Source: RGIG5612 sp050944475
Lineage (GTDB): Bacteria > Bacillota > Clostridia > Lachnospirales > Lachnospiraceae
Length of the DNA stretch: 64,000 nucleotides
NCBI GenBank assembly: GCA_050944475.1
Contig: JBMNRD010000004.1
Location: 1 to 64,000 of the forward strand
Reading direction: 5' to 3'
The notes below the pieces were generated by a model that was not told where the DNA came from, made no database searches, and saw only the letters and a program-made list of their open reading frames with translations. A program made the position numbers and the translations under genes. Numbering within the stretch: the stretch's first letter is position 1; the number at the start of each line of letters is the position of its first letter. Below, piece after piece: positions 8,933 through 18,025 of the stretch.

Positions 8933-9773
8933 CAAAGTTACCTCCATTTTTTTGAGGCCTCTTCGGCAGCAATAATAAAATCAAGAGTATCAACAGCATG
9001 GGAATCGCTATGACTGGTGCTACCAGCAGCGGCTCAATTTGAATGGCGTCCGCCATCACCCGAACTATTTTTTCTTCTGCTTGATTTTCAACCCGGTGCC
9101 CGCGTACCAGTATCCGATGAGTATTGATACCGTAAGGAGTACACGTTATCAAGGTGAAATAATCCTTTTCTTCTTCAATCTTCAAACCGTCCAATTCATT
9201 CGGCAGGACGATACGTATTTGATCCACTTCATAAGTCAGAGTCTCGTCCAAAACACTGATAATGAAGTTGTCGCCAATCACAAGCTTATCCAAATCGGAA
9301 AACAGCTTGGCGGACGGAAGCCCCCGATGACCGGAAATAGCACAATGAGTGCTTTCGCCGCCGACGGGAAGGGACGTTCCTTCGATATGACCGAGCGCAA
9401 TCTGCAAAACAGCTTCATTTGTGCCGTGATAAATAGGCAGAACACACTCAATGGCGGGAATCTCGATATAGCCGATAATGCCGTTGCCGGTAACGTCCAA
9501 CATTTTTTGGTACTCCAACCGCTCTTCTTCAGTAATCTGATAGCGACTCGTCTTGCCGACCAGCGTTTGATTATAAGCTTGTGCGGACACCCATAGCTGT
9601 TCATAGGTGCTGTCGTCAATCTCAGCCACTTCCATAACATAGGAAGCAATAGCTCGGGACTGGTGAAGCGAATTCCAATAGTCGCTGACAGAAGGATACA
9701 ACAGTAAAGACAGCCCTGCCAAAAGCGCCAGAATTAAAAATATTGTTATGAATTTACTTGCTTTTTTCTTCAT
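8919..9773 (-). CDS. class C sortase (pilin polymerase)
   Basis: A 284-residue sortase with an N-terminal helix and a second C-terminal membrane helix (about 255-275), the topology of pilus-specific class C enzymes. Catalytic residues are His149 (SGHRG), Cys211 and Arg220 (TLITCTPYGINTHR). A lid-like segment SDYWN near residue 30 corresponds to the DPW/DPF lid of this class. It should cleave the LPETG signal of the backbone pilin and join it to a pilin lysine to build the fibre. A strong AAGGAG site stands just after a long stem-loop that separates this gene from the backbone pilin. Confidence 0.93.
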   Translation of the reverse strand: MKKKASKFITIFLILALLAGLSLLLYPSVSDYWNSLHQSRAIASYVMEVAEIDDSTYEQLWVSAQAYNQTLVGKTSRYQITEEERLEYQKMLDVTGNGIIGYIEIPAIECVLPIYHGTNEAVLQIALGHIEGTSLPVGGESTHCAISGHRGLPSAKLFSDLDKLVIGDNFIISVLDETLTYEVDQIRIVLPNELDGLKIEEEKDYFTLITCTPYGINTHRILVRGHRVENQAEEKIVRVMADAIQIEPLLVAPVIAIPMLLILLILLLLPKRPQKNGGNFDEIV

Positions 9774-9788
9774 GCAGGGTTCTCCTTA

Positions 9789-9831
9789 CTGTTGTAAGCC
9801 GGGGAGAGGAGCGTCTCCCCGATTACAACAG
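9789..9831 (-). promoter_or_regulatory. intercistronic stem-loop between backbone pilin and sortase C
   Basis: An inverted repeat of 9 bp (CTGTTGTAA/TTACAACAG) continues, after a small internal loop, into a perfect 8-bp GC stem (CGGGGAGA/TCTCCCCG) with a six-base loop. On the transcribed strand there is no T run after it, so it is not a normal terminator. It probably stabilises the pilin mRNA end or limits read-through into sortase, which would give far more pilin than enzyme. Confidence 0.7.
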
Positions 9832-9861
9832 AATAACTGCGTTTACGCAATGGAGCAGTAC

Positions 9862-11511
9862 TTACTCTTTATCACGACTCATACGTTTCCCGGTTACCAG
9901 AAACACAACGGCAGCTATAATGAGGACAGAGCCGAGCACATAAAAGATGGTAGTGCCGATGCCGCCGGTTTCGGGCAGGATAGAGCCGGAGTTGTTGGCA
10001 ATGGTAATTCCGGCAACACCGGTGCTTGTATTACCGGTGCCGGGTACAGAATCGCCTTCGCCGATTTTAACGTGAACTGCCAACCCGGTCAGTGCACTGC
10101 CGGCCTGGCCGTTTGTCCAGTTTTGTCCGTTGGTCGTGGTAGCACTTACAGTTACAACGGCATCATCAGTTAACAGGTTGTAGCCGGCGGGAGCCTGTAT
10201 CTCACGCAGCTTGTAAACGCCGTCGTCAAGACCTGTAACCGAGAACAAGCCGTTGGCATCAGAGGTCAGAATAGATGTCTCGGGCCAGGTGATTTCGCCG
10301 CTCATACCTGGTTCGGGAATGTTCTGCCAACCGTCAAACTTGCCACTAGTGATTGTTGCAACCTTGGTTGGCTCCGCTGCACCGTCCAACAAAACAAACT
10401 TGGCACTTTCCAGTTTAGTTTCGGTGTTTTGACCGTCCACCTTGGTGGTATCCAACTCATATGTGAAGACGATGACCTTATCTTCGGGCGTTTCGCCGGT
10501 ATTGTTAGTGTCACCGGCTCCGGACTGATCGGGTTTATTGGAGTATTCCAGATAAACCGTATTAGGATTGCCGTCCAGCCCGACTACGGCATTCTGATTC
10601 AGAACTGCGGTATATTCAACAATAATGTACATGCCTTGGGCTATTCCGTTAACAGCTTTGATATCGTCGGATGAAACAGTAATTGTCTGTCCGTCAACTT
10701 GAACAACAAAATCCGGCGCAGGGACTTTAGGATGAATAACTGCGTCGTTAATATCAAGAATTTTATCGTCGGATAAGTAAACTATGATATCTCCTATCGC
10801 AGGAGGGGTCAGGCCTGAGGACAATGTGTCATGGAAGATATACTTATAAGTATCATAGCGGCTCATATCTGGCACGGAACCGATCAGATGGAAATAAACT
10901 GTTTCGCCCATACAGTAGTCGGCAACGTCGTTGTAGCCGGTGCCGTAGCCGCCATCCGTATCGTACTTATCGTCTTCCAGAACTTTTTTCTCCACGGAGG
11001 GAGCATCAGTCTTTACCGTGATATTGATATCACCAACCACCTGCAGCAGGGCGGTGTTATATGCGCCGCCTGCGCCAACATCAGCTGTGGTATCCACGAT
11101 CAGATAATAACCGCCGGCCAGGTCGTTTTCACCGGGAACCAAAGCAGTGCCGCCGCCGGTTTTATGATCCTCGGCCAACTTGGCGACTTGGTTCGCAAGC
11201 GCGGTATCGGTGTTGTTCTCAGCAAGCACCGCCGCAACATCGGCAGCACTCGTACAGGCCGCAAAAGGAGACTCCGCAATCCCTTTCAGAGCTGTCAAAA
11301 AAGCAGCGCTGTCAATACCGTCACCCCAGTCAATGTCGGACAGAACGCCGCTTTCTTCACGGCCGGAAAAAATCTGATAGGCGGTGAAAGTGTGACCCTG
11401 CAGGATGCCTTCGTCAGGCACCGTGACCGTTGCCGCAAAAGCAGTAGTGAGCAGTCCCGTTATCATGGTTAACGCCAGTAACAGCCCGGCAAGTTTCTTC
11501 ATATGTTCCAT
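9862..11511 (-). CDS. major (backbone) pilin, LPETG anchored
   Basis: A 549-residue secreted protein with a signal peptide (cleavage near AFA-A at 27). It has a backbone pilin D2-like domain that begins with SVEKKV, where Lys175/Lys176 are candidates for the inter-pilin bond, and carries the NTVYLEYSN strand typical of isopeptide-forming pilins. A SpaA/Cna-B-type domain has the E-box YKLREIQAPAGY (Glu437). The C-terminus is LPETG (512-516), a hydrophobic helix and a basic tail. Intramolecular isopeptide bonds are expected. It follows the tip adhesin and precedes the class C sortase, the usual order of sortase pilus operons. The ATG at 11511 has GAGAGG ahead of it. Confidence 0.93.
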   Translation of the reverse strand: MEHMKKLAGLLLALTMITGLLTTAFAATVTVPDEGILQGHTFTAYQIFSGREESGVLSDIDWGDGIDSAAFLTALKGIAESPFAACTSAADVAAVLAENNTDTALANQVAKLAEDHKTGGGTALVPGENDLAGGYYLIVDTTADVGAGGAYNTALLQVVGDINITVKTDAPSVEKKVLEDDKYDTDGGYGTGYNDVADYCMGETVYFHLIGSVPDMSRYDTYKYIFHDTLSSGLTPPAIGDIIVYLSDDKILDINDAVIHPKVPAPDFVVQVDGQTITVSSDDIKAVNGIAQGMYIIVEYTAVLNQNAVVGLDGNPNTVYLEYSNKPDQSGAGDTNNTGETPEDKVIVFTYELDTTKVDGQNTETKLESAKFVLLDGAAEPTKVATITSGKFDGWQNIPEPGMSGEITWPETSILTSDANGLFSVTGLDDGVYKLREIQAPAGYNLLTDDAVVTVSATTTNGQNWTNGQAGSALTGLAVHVKIGEGDSVPGTGNTSTGVAGITIANNSGSILPETGGIGTTIFYVLGSVLIIAAVVFLVTGKRMSRDKE

Positions 11512-11574
11512 TTGTCTTGATTCCTCTCTTTTTATTTTTTCAAATCTCGTTAACTGCTGAACTTTGTGTAACTA

Positions 11575-14500
11575 TTACGTATTTGGAGGGCGTAAAAGCC
11601 TCCTGCGTTTTTTATTTATATATAACAGAAGGATTGCTGAGCCCGTCAGCAAGATGCCTCCTGCAATATACGCGATAGTGCCGGGTCCTCCGGTCTCCGG
11701 AATGACATATGTTGCGGAATTATATATCGGAAGTTCCGCGCTGCCCTCTTCAAACAAGTCGGAACCCTCCATACTTGAATATCCGGGATACTGTAATATA
11801 ATCACCTGATCATTTGCAGGATCTACTGTAAATATGATCGGTCCGGCAAGACCCAAATGTCCTTCCGGCACTGCTGTTTCTACCAGATAATAGGTACCCT
11901 GCACCAAGTCTTCTATATGGATACTCTCGTCTTGGCCGACACCGCCGGATGTCCATTGATTAACAAGGGTTCCTGTTACACTTGTACCCGGAATGAGCGT
12001 TTCGGCTTCTTCCTGAATGTAGAGAGCCAGGTCCGCTCCGGCAATCAGAACGAGTTCCCCTCCGTCGCCGCTCACGGAATATTTGCTGAAGCGGACTTCT
12101 ATGGAACTTGGCATAGTATCGTTAGTCACAATAAAATGGATATTACCCCAGTTTGCGGTATTATTTGTCTGTGTATAAAATGTAAAAAGTATCGCCTGAG
12201 ATGAATAGGTGGACGTAGTGCCGTAGCTATACTGGTCAAAATTTCCTGTAAAATACCTTGTATAGCCTCCGCCGGTTGCCGACAACCGTCCGTTAGCAAG
12301 ACTAACCTGCCTGCTTGCAGGGTTTGTAAAGAAAACATAACTGCCGGATAAATCCCCAAGTACGAGATATTTATCATCTCCGTTTTTCAACGTTGAACCG
12401 GCACTGTTATACGTCCATAAAGCAACCGGATCAGGTGATGCGCCGGAGTTATTTATCACATTGCTTACATCCATCCATTGCAGACCATAGGAGCCTGAGC
12501 CGGCCAGTCCGCCCTCTGAGGTTACCATCAAGTATTCCTTTCCGTTTTCCAAAGCGGTAACCGGGGTCCATCCGGGGCCTGCTTGGCCCGGGTCGGCCTG
12601 TTCTATATTTACCAGATAGCCGGAAGGGCTGATTTCGACTACCGTATAGGCAATCGGTGTTCCGTCGGGTGCATTTTCGGCAGTATACTTCGGGAGATTA
12701 TCCCAACGATAGAACCAATTGTTCGCATTATTCAAAACAACCGGGGCGCCGTAATCTTGTCCGTCCGCCTTGAGTTGAAGCGTGATACTGTCCGCAGGAG
12801 GGGTGCCTTCCGCCCAACGTTTTTCTGCGGAAACGGCAGTCGTCTCAATCTTTGTGTTTGTGATTTCCCACATTCCGCTTTCATCCACGTATTCGTTGCC
12901 TGAAATGTAGTAACCGGCAGGGACATTAATCTCCTGTACAGTGTATGTATAGGGAGCTTCATTATCATCTTTCTCAGGCAAGTTCGTCCAGATATAGAAC
13001 CAGCCGTTTGCCTGTGTCAGTTGCTGCGGCTCTCCGTAAGGTATATTGTTCTGAAGAAGTTGAACATCAATTGTTTCCGGCCGATCCGCAACTGTATCGC
13101 CGGACCACTTTTTCATAACCCGGAAGCCTGTTCTGGTATTGGTAATAGTGAAGTTGTTACCATCCTGCGTCACCACACTGTCATAACCGGTTATCGGTAC
13201 TTCTTCAACGGTGTAAATGTAAGGGTCTAAGGCAGTTCCGGCAGGCAAGCCGTCCACATAATAGGTCGGCCAGACTTCCCGGCCCTCTTCATCTGTCGTT
13301 TTATAGATTTTAATCGGATCACCGTAAGGGTGCCCGTTTTGTAAGATTTGTACGGTGATATAGGCAGGATGGTCCGCGTACTGATCTCCCCACTCCTTGG
13401 TGATAGTTATTGAAGTGAAATCGTCCTCCGTTTCACCGCCGACTTCAATGACACCGTTATTTCCGATACCGCCGCCCAGATAACCGTGATTGCCGGTAAT
13501 CCAAACGGTCGCCAGACTTTTGGCTGTCACAATTTCAGGACTGCTGTCAGTCAGGTCATTGCCATAATTTGTATATCCGTTGTATGTGCTTATCGACCAA
13601 TTATAGGCGCCTCCGCCCAGGACTTCATCAGTAACAATATCGCTTGATTCTTTGTCTTGAATGCCGATTTCAGTATCGGAACCCACCAGCGCGGGATCGG
13701 CGCTGTTATTATAAATTGCCGTTCCGTTGCCGATATTGAGATTTTGGTTTACATGGGAGACACCGGTAGGACACGCAGCAATACCTCCGCCTTGGTAGTC
13801 GGAATGGTTTTCCGTTATTACCGCGCGATGCAGAACCAACTTTCCGGGGACGCCGGCATAATTGCCGGAACCGTTCCACTGAGCGGCATCTACATAAATG
13901 CCGCCTCCGCTGAATACTCTAAAGGCACCGTAATGAGCGTTGCCCTGAGAATCATATCCATAAGCACTGTTGCCGGTAAAATATCCGGCAGAGACTGTTG
14001 CCTCCCGTCCTGCCGTAACATTTAATCCGCCGCCGGTAGAAAGGGCCTTGTTTCCGGTAAAAGTGCCGCCCGTCATGGTAAAGGAGGTAGTATAGCTGTA
14101 GATTGCGCCGCCGGGAGCCCGATTCAGCCACCCCAATGAAATCCCGCCGCCCTCACGGGAAGATTGGTTATTGGAGACTGTGCCTCCGGACATAATCATG
14201 TCGGAATTATTACCTATATACACACCGCCGCCTGCATTTTTGCGATAGGTGGCCGCCGTTGAACTGTAAGCTAAGATATTCCGGGCATAATTGTGGTCAA
14301 TTGTGCCGCCGCTTAGATGAAAGCTGCCGTTTTCTACATAGATACCGCCGCCTGATTGTGCTTCGCAGTGTTGAATCAGGCCGCCGGTCATGGTCATAGT
14401 TCCCTTGCAATATACCGCACCGCCTAAGCCGATATAACCGTTTTCCTGAAATGCGCCGTTTGCATCGGTATTCGGTTTATTGGAATTGTATTCCAGGACA

Positions 14501-16569
14501 GTACCGTCTGTAACGGTCAGGGAACCGCCGCTGTTTACAACAATCAGCGGTGCTTTCGCAAAGTTTGCGGCATAAGCGGTTGAATAGGAGGAGTTATTGT
14601 TGATAAGAAGCGGATTCAGTTGACCGCTGTTGCCATTCATTGTCAAGTCGGACAGGGTTAGAGAACCGCCGCTTGTCACGGAAACCAGCGGCCCGGTAAA
14701 GCCTGCCGCCCGCTGCATTTTTACGCCGGCAACCTCGATGCTCCAGTTTTTCCCGCTGCTGACTGTCACGGTTCCGGAAACGTAAATTGTTCCGTTTTCA
14801 GCCACCAGTGATAATGCTTGCTCAAAACTTTTCACAGGTGCGGCCTGTGTACCGGCATTGTTATCATTGCCTGTTGCTCCGTTTAAGTAGACTTCCGGCA
14901 TCGTCCCTCTCATGAGCGCATAAACAGAGAAATGCCCTGCTTCAAAGCAAACGGCGCCGTCTTCCTGAATAGAAGTGTCCATCGGAACCGGTGCGCTGTC
15001 TTCAGGTATATAATATGCTGTCGCATTCAACGGTGCTTCATCATTACTCAGCCCCGGAGCCCGTATAGCAACACTGATCTTTTCGCCCTCTGCCGGCTCG
15101 TAAAAAGAACCGTCAGGCATAACAATGGAAATATCATAAGCGCAAAGAACCTGTTGCTCTGTTTCAACCGTTACCGGGAACGCACGTACGTCCGCCTCCT
15201 GAGGGATAATGCCGGTGAGAGTAATAACCGTTTCATCCTCCGACAGAGTTTTATAACTTCCGTCGGTATAGATGACTGCAGTCTTTGTAGTCTCAATAAT
15301 CTCAACAGTTTCGGCAATCCCAATACCAGTCAGACTTTCCCTTTCCGGTAATGCGCCATATCCGCAGATTCTGTTATCATCTGTTGCATATGTCGCATAC
15401 TTGACTTTATTTGAGGAATTTCCTTCAATTGTTTTTATTCGTTCTTTTTTAAAAATGAATTCCGCAACTATACCTGCATGATCGGAAATGCCGTCGCCGT
15501 CGTTATCAAAGAAAACTATATCTCCCTTTGCAGGAGTATACTCATCTGTGCTGCGATAAATGTTCCGATCAGATGTTGAAAGGGTTTTTATCCAATTGTT
15601 GCAAGATGCTTCATAAGGAACGGCCGTCTCCGGGATATGCGCATAGTTCAGACAGAAAGAAACAAACATTGCGCACCAGTCGTCATAAGGATTGCCGTAC
15701 CAAGCTCCGTAGCGGGTATAACCTTTGACGGTTTCACCATCGTCCATAACAATGTAGTTTGCTTTGCTCTCCTCATAGCCGAGCTGGCTTTGGGCAATGG
15801 CAACTATATCGTCTGCCCATACTCCGGTCAGCTCCGCATCCGCCACCGTCCTTTCCCATACATTCCGGCTTTCCAAATCCGCCTCCGGATTTGAAAAACA
15901 AGCCAATGTATGCTTATGTTCCGGTTTTTCACAAATGAGGACTGTCTCATAACAGGCATCCGTATGTACATGAACTTCCGGATTATCCGGCGGAAGTGTG
16001 CGGGTTTCCGGTGAGGTTTTCGAATCCTTCTCATTCTCCGTAAGATCACAAATCAAAACTTTCTGTGTTTCGTAACACTCCGGTCCATGGGTGTGCCCGC
16101 CCTCGCCTTCATTCAGGTTGCATATATAAGTTTCAGTCAGTCGGTAGCAATCTTCCGTATGTTCGTGTTCTTCCGTACATACGAGGACTTGCTCCGTCTG
16201 AATGCAGCTTTCATCATGAATGTGTCCGGGTGTCTCCGCCGCCTCACAAATCAGGACCTGCCGCTCCTCATAACATTCATCCGTGTGGACATGATTGGTT
16301 TCCAAGAACTCTGAAGTTTCAAGAGATTCTGCTTCCGTATCTTCGACATGCCCGCAGATCAGGCGCTTTTCAAAGCATTCCGTTCCATGAGAATGCTCTT
16401 CCATGCCGCAGTATGTAGTCTGTTCCATAGTTATTGCAGGAAGAATCAACGCGAAGGTCGTATAGAGCAGCACAACACAAGCCAGCACTCCAACTATTAT
16501 TTGCCACAGCTTAAATTGTTTTCGTCTTTTTATGTACCGTTCCGCTTTCGGCAGCAATTCATTTTGCAT
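11575..16569 (-). CDS. 1664-aa tip adhesin: Cys/His repeats, CHAP-like domain, beta-helix, Cna-B, IPETG
   Basis: Very large surface protein. A membrane segment or signal (22-46) is followed by seven or so Cys/His-rich units (54-225) of the form HxHxxxCY...LIC. A CHAP/NlpC-P60-like domain spans about 251-407, with Cys299 (DDWCAMF) and His364 (SDHAGIV) as catalytic pair. Next come a long parallel beta-helix of glycine-rich TGG and GGGIY repeats (about 575-1060), three Cna-B modules (about 1080-1370), a beta-rich region and a SpaA-like module, then IPETG at 1623-1627 with helix and basic tail. The gene overlaps signal peptidase I by 11 bases. It is probably the pilus tip subunit. A peptidoglycan-hydrolase fold in a tip protein is unusual. 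The repeats could bind zinc or form disulfides. Confidence 0.85.
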   Translation of the reverse strand: MQNELLPKAERYIKRRKQFKLWQIIVGVLACVVLLYTTFALILPAITMEQTTYCGMEEHSHGTECFEKRLICGHVEDTEAESLETSEFLETNHVHTDECYEERQVLICEAAETPGHIHDESCIQTEQVLVCTEEHEHTEDCYRLTETYICNLNEGEGGHTHGPECYETQKVLICDLTENEKDSKTSPETRTLPPDNPEVHVHTDACYETVLICEKPEHKHTLACFSNPEADLESRNVWERTVADAELTGVWADDIVAIAQSQLGYEESKANYIVMDDGETVKGYTRYGAWYGNPYDDWCAMFVSFCLNYAHIPETAVPYEASCNNWIKTLSTSDRNIYRSTDEYTPAKGDIVFFDNDGDGISDHAGIVAEFIFKKERIKTIEGNSSNKVKYATYATDDNRICGYGALPERESLTGIGIAETVEIIETTKTAVIYTDGSYKTLSEDETVITLTGIIPQEADVRAFPVTVETEQQVLCAYDISIVMPDGSFYEPAEGEKISVAIRAPGLSNDEAPLNATAYYIPEDSAPVPMDTSIQEDGAVCFEAGHFSVYALMRGTMPEVYLNGATGNDNNAGTQAAPVKSFEQALSLVAENGTIYVSGTVTVSSGKNWSIEVAGVKMQRAAGFTGPLVSVTSGGSLTLSDLTMNGNSGQLNPLLINNNSSYSTAYAANFAKAPLIVVNSGGSLTVTDGTVLEYNSNKPNTDANGAFQENGYIGLGGAVYCKGTMTMTGGLIQHCEAQSGGGIYVENGSFHLSGGTIDHNYARNILAYSSTAATYRKNAGGGVYIGNNSDMIMSGGTVSNNQSSREGGGISLGWLNRAPGGAIYSYTTSFTMTGGTFTGNKALSTGGGLNVTAGREATVSAGYFTGNSAYGYDSQGNAHYGAFRVFSGGGIYVDAAQWNGSGNYAGVPGKLVLHRAVITENHSDYQGGGIAACPTGVSHVNQNLNIGNGTAIYNNSADPALVGSDTEIGIQDKESSDIVTDEVLGGGAYNWSISTYNGYTNYGNDLTDSSPEIVTAKSLATVWITGNHGYLGGGIGNNGVIEVGGETEDDFTSITITKEWGDQYADHPAYITVQILQNGHPYGDPIKIYKTTDEEGREVWPTYYVDGLPAGTALDPYIYTVEEVPITGYDSVVTQDGNNFTITNTRTGFRVMKKWSGDTVADRPETIDVQLLQNNIPYGEPQQLTQANGWFYIWTNLPEKDDNEAPYTYTVQEINVPAGYYISGNEYVDESGMWEITNTKIETTAVSAEKRWAEGTPPADSITLQLKADGQDYGAPVVLNNANNWFYRWDNLPKYTAENAPDGTPIAYTVVEISPSGYLVNIEQADPGQAGPGWTPVTALENGKEYLMVTSEGGLAGSGSYGLQWMDVSNVINNSGASPDPVALWTYNSAGSTLKNGDDKYLVLGDLSGSYVFFTNPASRQVSLANGRLSATGGGYTRYFTGNFDQYSYGTTSTYSSQAILFTFYTQTNNTANWGNIHFIVTNDTMPSSIEVRFSKYSVSGDGGELVLIAGADLALYIQEEAETLIPGTSVTGTLVNQWTSGGVGQDESIHIEDLVQGTYYLVETAVPEGHLGLAGPIIFTVDPANDQVIILQYPGYSSMEGSDLFEEGSAELPIYNSATYVIPETGGPGTIAYIAGGILLTGSAILLLYINKKRRRLLRPPNT

Positions 16570-17170
16570 CTATTGTCCTCCCTCCGTGCGATATTGTGCC
16601 GAACCAGCTTACCGGCCAGACACGAAATACGATTTTCCCTACAACTTGTTCCTGTGCAACACAACCCACTGCAGTATTCCGGGAGTCTGCCGATGTTGAC
16701 CTGTGATCACCCATCACAAAGAACCTGCCGTCGGGCACCTGATAAGGCAGCTCTATATTGCAATCTCCAAGGGCTTTTTCATCAAGATACGGCTCTTCCA
16801 AGAGAGTGCCGTTAACATAGACATTCCCATCCTGGTCGATATCCACCCAGTCACCGGGCTGAGCAATCACTCGCTTCACCAATATTTTGTTGTTGTAATA
16901 AAATGAGATGATATCACCGGGCTTAAATCCCGCTTTTTTTACTGATACGATAATATCGCCGTCTTGCAGAACCGGCGACATGGAAGCGCCGTAGACTTGG
17001 AGAACGGGAATCCATAGTGTTGACACTAAAATTGCAATAGCGGCTACCGTTATTAAGGTGTAAATTGTACTGCGAAGCATAGAGCGATAGCGCTCTATGT
17101 AACGTACCCGATTCAGCTCCGTCTGAAGCTCCGGAATCGTCGGTATCGATTTTTTCTCTTTCCTCCGCAT
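16559..17170 (-). CDS. signal peptidase I
   Basis: This 203-residue membrane protease has a transmembrane helix at about 38-58, the catalytic serine in GASMSP (Ser63), the general-base lysine in LVKRVIAQPGD (Lys99) and the GDHRSTSADSR box. This is a complete set for the S26 family. As part of the pilus operon it is probably dedicated to processing pilin precursors; such operon-linked signal peptidases are needed for pilus assembly in several Firmicutes and Actinobacteria. It lies 8 bases after the coiled-coil gene and overlaps the adhesin gene. Confidence 0.93.
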   Translation of the reverse strand: MRRKEKKSIPTIPELQTELNRVRYIERYRSMLRSTIYTLITVAAIAILVSTLWIPVLQVYGASMSPVLQDGDIIVSVKKAGFKPGDIISFYYNNKILVKRVIAQPGDWVDIDQDGNVYVNGTLLEEPYLDEKALGDCNIELPYQVPDGRFFVMGDHRSTSADSRNTAVGCVAQEQVVGKIVFRVWPVSWFGTISHGGRTIDAK

Positions 17171-17178
17171 GGCTTTTT

Positions 17179-17682
17179 CTATTCCCGATGTTTTAATGAC
17201 GGCACGATTGAAAGCAGTTCGCGCAATGCATCACGTTCCTCGATAAATTTCTCCAGCCTGTATGAAACCTCGTCCCAATGTTCCTGAGATTGCTCTCTGG
17301 CTTCCCTCTTCATCCTGGCACAATTGGCTTTTGTTTCCCGTTCCATTTCAAGCTTCTGCTTTTCCGCTTCTTCAACAATGCTTTTCGCTTTCGCCCGGCT
17401 CTCCTCTTCCATCCGGGCGCATTTTTCTTTTTGACGGTCGCACAACTGACGAACATTATCCATATACAACCGGCAGGCGTCCTGGGACACCTGAAAAATG
17501 TCATTGAGTTGTAATGCGGCGTCGGCAATAGAGCCGGCGTTATCAATGGCAATTGTTTTATCTTCCAGTGCCGCCTCCGTAGCAGCAAGTTTTTTTCGAA
17601 GTTCCTGGACCTCCTGACTTTGCTCAATAAGCATTTGCAGCAAATCTTTGCGATTCAGGTTTCTCAAGTCTTTGTTTGTCAT
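17179..17682 (-). CDS. coiled-coil protein at head of pilus operon, unknown function
   Basis: A 167-residue soluble, highly charged protein that is almost wholly helical. Heptad-like coiled coil covers about residues 20-45 and again 80-150, and there is no signal peptide. A start at 17715 would add 11 residues, but no ribosome binding site precedes it; the ATG at 17682 has GGAAAAGAG upstream. I recall proteins of this kind beside signal peptidase and sortase genes in related gut Clostridia, sometimes loosely labelled as DNA repair proteins, but no activity can be shown. As the first gene of the operon it may be a cytoplasmic scaffold or regulator of pilus assembly. Confidence 0.7.
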   Translation of the reverse strand: MTNKDLRNLNRKDLLQMLIEQSQEVQELRKKLAATEAALEDKTIAIDNAGSIADAALQLNDIFQVSQDACRLYMDNVRQLCDRQKEKCARMEEESRAKAKSIVEEAEKQKLEMERETKANCARMKREAREQSQEHWDEVSYRLEKFIEERDALRELLSIVPSLKHRE

Positions 17683-17783
17683 CAGGTTCTCTTTTCCATT
17701 ATTTAGTAGCAGCATTTTGCGGTGACAACAAACAGACGTCTATTCGTCGCCTGTTCGTTATTTCTTTAACTACATAGAATCTG

Positions 17784-17820
17784 AGTTACGCTGTAACCAT
17801 ATTCAGGTTACAGCGTAACC
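17784..17820. promoter_or_regulatory. paired palindromic operator-like sites
   Basis: Two 15-base palindromes stand 7 bases apart: AGTTAC-gct-GTAACC (17784-17798) and GGTTAC-agc-GTAACC (17806-17820). Together they form a perfect 14-bp inverted repeat (17785-17798 with 17806-17819). The right palindrome overlaps the -10 region of the pilus operon promoter. An outer pair TACATAG/CTATGTA (17771-17777, 17834-17840) encloses them. The design suits a dimeric regulator that controls the pilus operon and perhaps the divergent giant gene. No regulator gene is nearby. Confidence 0.65.
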
Positions 17821-17846
17821 TTATCACGACCAACTATGTATGTCAA
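17818..17846 (-). promoter_or_regulatory. candidate pilus operon promoter
   Basis: The minus strand carries a perfect TTGACA (17841-17846). At 17 bases there is only a poor -10, TAAGGT (17818-17823), and this overlaps the palindromes. A strong -35 with a weak -10 over an operator is typical of regulated, activator-dependent promoters. Confidence 0.5.
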
Positions 17847-17937
17847 GACAAAATTTTAAATAATTTGATATTTTTTTCTCCCCGGGCATAAAGCCGAGAT
17901 TTCCGTTTATTGTTACATAATCTGCCGAAACTTAAGA

Positions 17938-17966
17938 TTGCTAAAACAAACCTCGGTGTTTATAAT
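17938..17966 (+). promoter_or_regulatory. promoter of the 2779-aa surface protein gene
   Basis: TTGCTA at 17938-17943, a 17-base spacer and a perfect TATAAT at 17961-17966. The start codon follows about 60 bases later with GGAGG at 18015-18019. Confidence 0.75.
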
Positions 17967-18025
17967 AAAAACATGATTTAAAAGCATTTATAATTAAGGA
18001 AAATAAAATATTTTGGAGGTAAGAA

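Noticed and set aside
11575..16569. Repeated GC-rich TGG/GGGIY codon patterns as a DNA repeat or CRISPR-like array
   Set aside because: The repeats are degenerate and in frame. They encode beta-helix turns. No CRISPR repeat-spacer pattern was found anywhere in the window.
17785..17819. Perfect 14-bp inverted repeat as a bidirectional terminator
   Set aside because: No T tract lies next to it, it sits at the promoter side of both genes, and it resolves into two palindromic half-repeats. An operator is the better reading.
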